From the NCBI GenBank assembly GCA_001692895.1, contig KV748183.1, forward strand, positions 1,364,001 to 1,428,000: a stretch of DNA of 64,000 nt. The letters are read 5' to 3'. The notes beneath the pieces were generated by a model, which saw only the letters and a list, made by a program, of their open reading frames with translations, did no database searches and had not been told where the DNA came from. This document shows, piece by piece, positions 56,601 through 64,000 of this stretch; within the stretch, counting starts at the first letter, position 1, and each line of letters opens with the position of its first letter. This stretch comes from Cenococcum geophilum 1.58. Lineage: Eukaryota; Ascomycota; Dothideomycetes; Gloniales; Gloniaceae. The translations under genes were made by a program, and so were the position numbers.

Positions 56601-57513
56601 TAAACGTACGTTAGACAACTCTATATAATATTATATAATTTTATAAATTATAAAATCTCTTACGCTTTGTAATTCGATTGGGATCTTTAACTTTAATTAT
56701 AATTATATTAAGTCCGGCCTTCTTTGTAGAAAGCACTATAAATACTAGGTTTATATAATTGAGAATTAGTGTACTAGTAGTCAGATCTACTATAGTTTAG
56801 CCATCCCTATATTTATCCACCGAGAAGTTTTCACTTATTGCGGCCTATAGCTTATTATATTTATAGTAATATATATTAATTTTCTCTAGAGAATCGGACA
56901 ATAGATACTTATACTTAATTTTTAATGCAAATCCGTATAGAATAGGGGCCCCAGTAAATGGCGTTTTGTTTAGGTAACTATATACAGTAAAGCTTATTTT
57001 ATAGAATAGTATAGGTGTAGTATTTAGCTGTTATAGGGCTTTAATAGACAGATTACTGAGCACCTAGGCAGCCTTAGAGGTTGCCCTTAATCTAAATAAG
57101 TCGATAAACTACTCTCTGGAAGATAAGGCGCTACGCTTTTAAATAGTATTAGCTATTATAACCTCCACGCCTCCACGTCTATTAGTTGTTACATGTCGCT
57201 ATATAAATTTTTTAGCGGCAATAACAAAAGCTTTAAACTCTAATAGTAGATCGGATCTCTTAAACACGTGCCTATACTTAGTGTTAAGAAGGTCAAAGAC
57301 TATACGCTTAACTCCATTTTATATAGGTTTAGACGTTAGCAACCTACCACTAAACGCTTTATTAATTTCGCTAGCACAGTATTAGAGGATTTCGCTATAT
57401 GTTTTTTCGTTAATTATAAGTCCTTACTATAGCTTTAGACTACTTATTTACAATAAGTTCTTATTAGTTATAGTGGTTAAGTACTAACTAGATTTTAGAT
57501 ATAGCGCCGCCAT
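53665..57513 (-). pseudogene. SNF2-family ATPase/helicase, nonsense-only pseudogene
   Basis: ATP-dependent chromatin-remodelling/helicase family, nuclear by family knowledge. From ATG 57513 one frame continues about 1283 codons with dozens of TAA/TAG but no frameshift or intron that I could find. Residues 1-550 are a family-specific N-terminus (FTGAPILYGFALKIKYKYLL, WCNKWLKSNCEMFINILFKD). At about 565: TLGRTFLADIIGLGKIL, Walker A of SNF2 (GLGKT; T to I is C to T). At about 840: PLVVFTSGTLTSKGF, motif III. At about 1050: SMITNFRKLNGIIKYINKVL and NKRLLFSSYE, start of the C-lobe. At 1165-1200: RGEGLNLVSMYKVHLLKLA and VFGRAARSK (motifs V and VI). A DExH box was not identified. The C-terminal end is uncertain (53660-53740). 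Confidence 0.85.
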
Positions 57514-57959
57514 TATAGTTAAGAACCCTATATATTTATAAGTAGGTAAAAGCTTAATATAGAATAGTATGGAGTGACTTATAAAGACAGTAAAGCGGAT
57601 AATATATTAGACAATTAGCAATAATATAATAAGACAATCCTAATAGTTATAATAAGAAGGTATACTAATAGTATTAACTTAAGATAATAGCGGATGCTAA
57701 TGAGAGTAATTTAAAAGTAATATAAGAAATAGAACGGAATATAAGTCTTAACATAAGAAGTAGGATAAGATATAAGCTTTAATATAGGCAGTAGAACAAA
57801 ATATAAGACTTAGAGTAAAAAACAGAATAAAAGGTATATAGCGAGACAAGATATAAGATTTGCGCTACTAACTAAGTGAATAATAATAAGAGAGCTGATG
57901 ATTCTATTCTTCGTGTTGTAACTAGTTAGTAAAGTAGCTTTAAAGAGGTAGGAAAACAA
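57514..57959. other. 5' flank of SNF2 relic
   Basis: AT-rich; AATATAAG(A/T)(C/T)TT words recur loosely. No gene or regulatory element assigned. Confidence 0.35.
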
Positions 57960-58305
57960 GTTTAGGATAATTTAAGACATTAAAAAATGTCTAAGATTAT
58001 ATAAAAAAGTAAAATACAATATAGCATTTTATTCCGTAAGTATAAGGTAAGGCAAAATATATAGTAGAGAGAGGTAGGGGGATAATCTAAGACATTATAA
58101 AAGGTCTAAGATTATACGAAAAAAAGTAAAATACAATATAGTATTTTATCCTACAAGTATAAGATAAAGTAAAGTACATAGTAGAGAGAGGTAGGGGGAT
58201 AATCTAAGACATTATAAAAAGTCTAAGATTATACAAAACAAAGTAAAATATAATATGGTATTTTATCCCACAAGCGTAAGATAAGGCTTTAGAATACCCT
58301 TTTAC
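57960..58305. repeat. 120-bp tandem repeat, 3 units, with internal palindromes
   Basis: Units start AATCTAAGACATTATAAAAGGTCTAAGATTAT, pass through AGTAAAATACAATATAGTATTTTA and end GTAGAGAGAGGTAGGGGGAT. Two inverted repeats lie inside each unit (TCTAAGAC...GTCTAAGA; TAAAATACAATATAGTATTTTA). Confidence 0.9.
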
Positions 58306-58805
58306 CTAAAGTATAACCCATTTTTAAGCTATATCACTAATAAAGCAACTTTTTTTTAGGTAAGCTGTTACGTCTACTATATAGGCAACCTAAAACTAGT
58401 ATCCTAGATCCTACTTATAGCTACTACGCCTTATATTAAAAATATTCGCTAGACTTATTTATATATAGGTCCCGTAGTCCGAATTATATATCAAGCTATC
58501 TATAATACAGCTATTGTCACTCTAGCCCTATAACACCGTACTCTCATTTATACGCCTTTTTCTTCTATTTCCTACTATTATCCGCTTAATCTTTTAAACT
58601 TCTATAGCTGCCTAAACTAACACTATAGCCTCTTTATCTTCAAAAACATAACTACGTTAAGCTTAGCTCAGCCTTAATTTCTCTTCAAAAATACAGCTAC
58701 ATTAAGCTTACCTTGGCTTCAATTTCTCTAAATATATACTACCTAGAAATATATCCTACCTTATATGACTACTATAAGCTCTACCTATAATATAGCATCT
58801 AGTGC
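58306..58805. other. Decayed spacer with short direct repeat
   Basis: TAAGCTTAGCTCAGCCTTAATTTCTCT and TAAGCTTACCTTGGCTTCAATTTCTCT (58660 and 58696) form a short direct repeat. No gene called. Confidence 0.4.
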
Positions 58806-59585
58806 CCTAGTGTAGAGCGGGCTCTCTTAAAAGCTATATTATAATACCTTTTAGAGACCAGACACCTAAAGCTTCTTTAGCTGCTATAAATAAGGGAGAT
58901 GCCAATATATAGATTAACGGTAGTATACCGGGTAGAGATGGCCCTAATCTTTGTAAGCTAGGGTAGAATGTTAAGGTTAAGCTAGCCGATCTATAGACTA
59001 ACCTAAATAACCCGTTCTTTTCTGCCAAATTATTTAAAGAGCTCTAACTATATTTTAGCTCTCCGCACCCTAGTAGTATATAGGCTTATACTAATATATC
59101 TATTTAATAGGAAACCGGAGGTGTTAAAAGGAATTCTAAAAATGAACTTTCGAAAGCCGTTAAAGATAAGTAGTTAGCCTATAAGATATGGGCTTTCTAT
59201 TTAGTTACTTCACGGGCTTTAAATTATCTATATTATTACTAATACCTATTATCCGGCCTAACCCTTTAGCATTACCCTAATAATAAATATAAGACTTCTA
59301 AGCGGCAGCTTAAGTTAGATATTAGTTAGAACTCTATATACCTAAGACCGGATATTATAGTTTTAAGTGCTAACTTATTTAGTTATCTTAACTTAACTAG
59401 CACTACTTTTAATCCTCCTTTTTTTCTTACTATAGCTTACATAGAAATAACGGAATTGTAGGTTTGGATAGCTAACATTATTAGGCTCTATAATATTAGT
59501 AGTAAATAATATCTTCGCTGTAGCTATAGTCCTATAGCCATCGCCTAAGAATACTATATATTGTTATTTAGATAAATAAAGGTTT
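58806..59585 (+). pseudogene. Decayed hypothetical protein
   Basis: One plus frame of about 260 codons: SLKSYIIIPFRDQTPKASLA, GSIPGRDGPNLCKLG, NNPFFSAKLFKEL, NSKNELSKAVKDK, AYKIWAFYLVTSRALNYLYY, KRQLKLDI, YLRPDIIVLSANLFSYLNLT, STTFNPPFFLTIAYIEITEL and VWIANIIRLYNISSK, with Gln- and Trp-type stops. A GGGTACC...TTTACAG tract after 59588 could be an intron. No family recognised. An antisense open frame (58834-59028) is a shadow. Confidence 0.45.
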
Positions 59586-59599
59586 TTTGGGTACCATTA

Positions 59600-59785
59600 A
59601 GTCTTTAGTTTACAGTTTGGCTACTTTAGACTCTTTTAAGTCCTTAAACTCGGTATTAAGCTTAGTATTAAGCTAGTCATACTTACGCTTTAGCGTCTAG
59701 TTTAGTTACCTTAGACTCTTAAGTCCTTAAACTCAGTATTAAGCTAGTTATACTTACGCTTTAGTATAACTAGTTCTAGCAAGAA
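59600..59785 (-). repeat. Tandem repeat with coiled-coil coding look
   Basis: Two units of TTAGACTCTTAAGTCCTTAAACTCRGTATTAAGCT and TACTTACGCTTTAG. The minus strand reads LKRKYD-LNTKLNTEFKDLKE, a heptad-like helix, repeated. It may be a remnant of a coiled-coil gene. Confidence 0.55.
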
Positions 59786-60049
59786 AATAAGAGGTATACT
59801 CTTAGCAGCTATAAAGCCAAGCCACTTAGATTAAATACTGGTAATTAACCGTTAGTACTATAATACGCACTCTTTACGCCTGGAAACAATACCATATTAT
59901 TTAATATATAATTAGCGACAATACAGCGGAGCTATCTATAGTGTTCTTATACCCCTAAGAGTTACGGCGGCTTTTACTAATACCTATAGTACTATAAAAG
60001 GCAGCTACCTAGCCACTAATATGTCTATAAAAAAGCACGTAAAGAGAGA

Positions 60050-63000
60050 TATAATACTCGCACGTTTATTACAGCCCGACTACTTATAATTTATAATTAA
60101 TTCCACCACTCTAACTGGTTAGATAATACGCAATTATAACTAGATGGTATAAACACGGATACTAATAAGTACGCTCCGGTAGCGGTAGAATATAAGCAGA
60201 ATACCTACCTAGTGCCTCCATACGGTATACTATATCAGAAAAGCGTCCTATTGTTATTATTATCACTTAAAGTAGAGATATTTAAAGTAACTAAGAATAT
60301 AAAGGCGGGTAAACCAATTTTATGCGAGACCAATAATAATATATAGTAAGTTAACTAGACAATTTTAGATATTACTATATAATAACACGATAATAGCCAA
60401 AGTATACCATATAATCCTTTTTATTTAGAGTTTGATTACGCCTTTTTAATATAGCTATACCGCATTCGCTGTATAAAGGGAGACGTTAACATACTACTTA
60501 AAGACACCCGCCTTAGCCCACTTTATAGCCTACTTAATTTCTAATCTATAAATTAATAGGAGGAACTAATTACCGCTATTTTATTTAGTATATAAGACGA
60601 ACAATGGCTCCAATTAAAGTATAAGGTAGAATTAAACATTAAAGGCTCTAAGTAGAGGAAATACTATATTCTTTACTAGGATATTATAAATGTAATTACC
60701 TTTCTAATTAGCTATTAACCCTTTAAAGATGCACTAGCATATATACTAAAGAGACTCTATAATGCCGACAACCACTAAGTCTATAATAAGCTATATAGTA
60801 GTAACTAGTAGTAGGAGATATAAGGCAAGGTTCCTAGCGGTGCTATAATAGTTCCTATACTTATAGCAGTTAATAAGACCTAGCTAATAATACACTATAG
60901 CAATAAATCGGCCTAGCCGGTATATCTTACTATTAGTAATCTTAACCGATAAGTTTAACGCCAATAGATATCCCCTGTAAATATTCTTATTAGTTTTATA
61001 CCAATTATTAAAGAAAAGGATAATAATATAAAAAGTAAAGCATATTATAAGGCGATAAGAACTATACTTAAACGTAAGTCCTGCTTTAGTATTCTAACGC
61101 TATATTCTATAAACTAAAATATAATAGCAATTAAACATCTTATAGAAAGCGGCATAGACCTTTAATATGCGGATAATTTTATATGACGATGTTATCTAAT
61201 TATATATAGAATAATAGCAGACTATAAAGAATAAGTGCTACTCACAGGTGTTAAAAGCTGACAGCACTACACTATATACTAGGTCCCCCCTTTAAAGCGC
61301 GAGAACTTAACTAAGAAATAATACCTGTTACGCACCTATAAGGAGATAAGAAGATAGATTAAACACTAGTAACTAGAGAACATTCTTTTATTCTTAAACA
61401 ACTGGGTACACCTAGTAGAATGTTTCGCGTGGTATTATCGCCTATTTAATATCTATAAGGGCATAATAGTAGATGTTCTATATTAGCTTCTAAAGGGTAT
61501 TGCTATATGACTTATCAAATAGGTACGGAAACTAGTAGGCAATATCATCTAGCTAAAAAGAAAGAGAAGAGGGATAAAGATAACTATAACAAATATATCT
61601 ACGGAGGCTTAGCTTAATTAGCGTTTTAGATAAATCCCAGCTTTTACAAGGCTAAAACGGTTTAATAATCTATTATTTAGTAAAGTTATTTAATAGACAG
61701 GTGATAAATAAAAAGCTATAGTTCGTTAACTTGTTACTATGCTAGCCCCACTACTGTTATCTAGGGAACTATATACTATACATTTTATAAGAGCTGTATA
61801 TAACTTCGTTATTATAGCTTAATATTGCACCTATAATGAGGAGACACTACGATATATACACTACGCCCTATATTAAATTAATATGCTTAAAGGCATATTT
61901 TAAAGTTTCCGTTTAAAGGTAAAGGATTCTAATATAGGCTATTTTAATATACTAAAATTCCATGCCCTTATACATTTTAAGGAAAATATCCGCCTATACG
62001 GATGCGTAGATAGGTACTATACTGATGTAAATAGCGAAGCTAGACACCGTTATATTGTTAAGGCGTTTTATAACTTAATAAATAAATAGGATTCGCTATC
62101 TTAAATCTGCTTTTATAATTTAAGATAGGTAGTAATACTAGCAATAGAAGACGAAATAGCTTTCACGAATAATAATTCTGTACTATAGTCTTTTTAGCGT
62201 CTAAAGGTATAGGTTACTTAACTAATATAATATTTAGTAGTTGTAAAGCTTTAATGGCCTTTAGAAGATATAAATAGGGCAACGGATCTTATCTAAAGGC
62301 GTCTTAGGTTAAAGACGTAGCTTTATATATCTTATATAGTAAACTACTATAAAATCCCAGGGTTTCTAGACGGCATTACAGTATTTATCCAAAAGTGCAG
62401 GCGAAAACTATAAGGCAAATGTGCCTAGAACTCCAATATGGACTAGAAAGAGAAGGATCCTTTATAGGTTAAGCGCCTACTTATTAAAATACATCTATCT
62501 ATTTATTATTAGAAACGAGACGGAAAAAATGCAACTAACCTTAAGGCCTAAATTAGTAAGGTAGTACGTTGCGTATTAGATTGGCAATATTCTAACTAGT
62601 AAAGGCGTGATTACGTATAGGTCTAAGAGTATATGGATAACAACGACCGTATTAGAAAGGGCCGCATACTATTAGGTAGAAGACTTATAGGCTAGCTTTA
62701 GCTAATTATTACTATTCTAGATATTAAAAGGTTAGATAAGTATAGTGTATATATGCAGTATACTGGAGCTATAGTAGAGCTGCTTTAGCTATTAAATTAT
62801 GGACTGCCGTATCTAATACACGGCATAGTTGAGGTAAAAAGGTAGCCGCGCTTGAGCGTAAATACTAGGCAAGTACTTAGAGGTAATCGCTTTTATTTAA
62901 TGCCATCTATTCTACAAAGCGCGCATATTATTCTAGCCGCTACTTCTTATCTAGATTTATACTACATTAATAATTATATTAATTAGGACCAATATAATAC

Positions 63001-63073
63001 TTTGTACTCAGACAACTTTTTTAAAAAAGGAACCCGTATCGCGTTATTATATAGAAGCTAGGACAAATAGTAA
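60050..63073 (+). pseudogene. Plavaka-type DNA transposase
   Basis: Cut-and-paste transposase of the Plavaka family (CACTA/KDZ-related, common in fungi). Frame markers in order: YHIILF-LEFDYAFLI; ADNHVYNKLYSSN; GKVPSGAIIVPILIAVNKTQ (family SGATIIPVILASDKTQLT) with LTIHYSNKSA and PVYLTISNLNR; ILISFIPIIKEKDN; ADYKEVLLTGVKS; ENILLFLNNWVHLVECFAWY; IYKGIIVDVLYQLLKGIAI; KFHALIHFKENIRLYGCVDR with VNSEARHRYIVKAFYNLINK (the Plavaka C-terminal HSEAAHKY region). It ends ALLYRS, DK and stops. RIP-type nonsense throughout. The N-terminal zinc-finger part is not clear, so the start is approximate. I did not find terminal inverted repeats. Confidence 0.88.
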
Positions 63074-63089
63074 AAGTAGCTAAGCTAGT

Positions 63090-63200
63090 ATAGAACCTAT
63101 ATAAGACTATATGGGACTATATAAGATTGTATAAGATTGTATAAGATTATATAAGATTATATAAGATTATATAAGATTATAAAAGATTGTATAAAATTAT
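63090..63200. repeat. 12-bp tandem repeat (TATAAGATTATA)
   Basis: About nine units of ATAAGATTATAT or ATAAGATTGTAT directly behind the Plavaka gene. Confidence 0.9.
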
Positions 63201-63329
63201 TTTAATCCTAATATATATTATAAGCTAGCATACTACAGGCTAAGAAAATAGTAAAAATTCATTTACGCAATTAGCATACAACTTTAAAATAATATATTAC
63301 ATTACCTCAATTATATATTAAGAAATGTG

Positions 63330-63622
63330 CAGTTAGCTTTTAAAGTTATTAAGTTAGTTAACTACGTGTCATTTAAATTTTAAGTTAGTCAATTACATGT
63401 TAAGGAATGTGCAGTTAGCTTTTAAAGTTATTAAGTAGGTTAACTGCGTGTTATTTAACTTTTAAATATATTAAGTTGGTCAATTGCGTATCAAGTTAGT
63501 TAAGTTGCATATTAAGTTAGTTAATTGCGTGTCAAGTTAGTTAAGTTGCATGTTAAGTTAGTTAATTGCGTGTCAAGTTAGTTAATTGCGTGTCGAGTTG
63601 GTCAAATTGCATGTCAATTACG
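63330..63622. repeat. AAGTTAGTTAATTGCGTGTC tandem repeat
   Basis: Irregular tandem units of about 24-27 bp (AAGTTAGTTAATTGCGTGTC, AAGTTAGTTAAGTTGCATGTT), with an older pair of longer units (GTGCAGTTAGCTTTTAAAGTTATTAAGT) at 63328 and 63408. Confidence 0.85.
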
Positions 63623-63646
63623 CGAAACGCGAAAAACAAAGTCTAC

Positions 63647-63985
63647 TTAAATCTCATCCTGCGAATATTTTCCCAATGTAGCTTTATCTAAATAGAGAGG
63701 TAGTGGGAAAATATTTAGTATATATATAAGCCTTAATATATAAAGATAGATATCGCGCGCATTAAAAGCTAACTTATTTGCTATATTGTTTTTATAGCAC
63801 AATTTAACTAGGTAGTCTAGAATACTGCACTTAAACACTCTAGCGGCTCTTATTATCTAATGATTAACCTATATTTCCCTACGTAGATATATACGTCCTT
63901 CTCTTTTCTAGCTAATAGGTGCGAGGATATAAGACCAGATAGCGCAAATGCTAGGGCTTTAGCAATTGATATATAAATAGGCTAC
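63647..63985 (-). pseudogene. C-terminal part of a hypothetical protein, runs off window edge
   Basis: Open from 63838 to the TAA at 63647, continuing upstream through RIP-type stops toward the window end. It reads ICAIWSYILAPIS, KREGRIYLRREI, RAARVFKCSILDYLVKLCYK, NNIANKLAFNARDIYLYILR, LIYILNIFPLPLYLDKATLG and KYSQDEI. About 100 codons, helical, not recognised; the 5' part lies outside the window. Confidence 0.45.
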
Positions 63986-64000
63986 TACCTAGAGTCAAAT

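Noticed and set aside
58834-59028. Minus-strand open frame of 64 codons
   Set aside because: Antisense to a longer plus-strand frame with continuous protein character.

Overview
The window looks like an AT-rich compartment of a filamentous ascomycete (Pezizomycotina) nuclear genome that has been heavily mutated by a RIP-like process (repeat-induced point mutation). The sequence is saturated with TA dinucleotides. Almost no long open frame survives. When reading frames are followed through their stops, nearly all stops are TAA/TAG where CAA/CAG (Gln) or TGG (Trp) is expected, and the missense changes are mostly explained by C to T or G to A. Short spliceosomal introns (GTACGT or GTAAGT, a CTAAC-type branch site, AG) and the gene families present (NACHT-WD40, Plavaka, vacuolar CAX, a Tad-type LINE) support a fungus. 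No gene can be called intact, so nearly all coding calls are pseudogenes read through RIP stops.

Layout: 0-3.8 kb holds unrecognised decayed coding stretches. 3.87-7.87 kb is a 4-kb element with about 104-bp terminal inverted repeats, a 16-bp minisatellite and a minus-strand gene of unknown family; a rearranged second copy lies at 13.7-17.07 kb. Between the two copies, 8.3-13.3 kb is a minus-strand STAND/NLR pseudogene with the order alpha/beta-hydrolase (SesB-like lipase), NACHT, 12 WD40 repeats. 17-23 kb carries co-oriented plus-strand relics including a protein kinase. 23.8-25.1 kb is a vacuolar Ca2+/H+ exchanger (CAX) relic. 26.5-27.5 kb is a minus-strand kinase-like relic. 28-32 kb has unrecognised relics, a hairpin MITE and a cluster of TTCTAGAA palindromes. 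32.9-34.1 kb is the RNase H/3' part of a LINE. 34-43 kb holds unknown decayed genes plus a 17-bp satellite at 37.1-37.7 kb. 43.7-49.2 kb has unknown minus-strand genes and tandem repeats, ending in a patch of ambiguous bases. 49.6-50.9 kb is part of an NFX1-type (SAD-3/Hrr1-like) helicase, cut off by a satellite. 53.7-57.5 kb is a SNF2-family ATPase whose frame runs about 1280 codons with nonsense but no frameshift. 60.1-63.1 kb is a Plavaka-type DNA transposase.

The genes do not form a working pathway. The most informative picture is of duplicated host-type genes (an NLR, kinases, a Ca2+ exchanger, helicases) and mobile elements that all passed through the same mutational process. The best-supported calls are the lipase-NACHT-WD40 gene, CAX, SNF2, Plavaka, LINE RNase H, the two kinases and the NFX1-type helicase. 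All were read by eye; no search was run.
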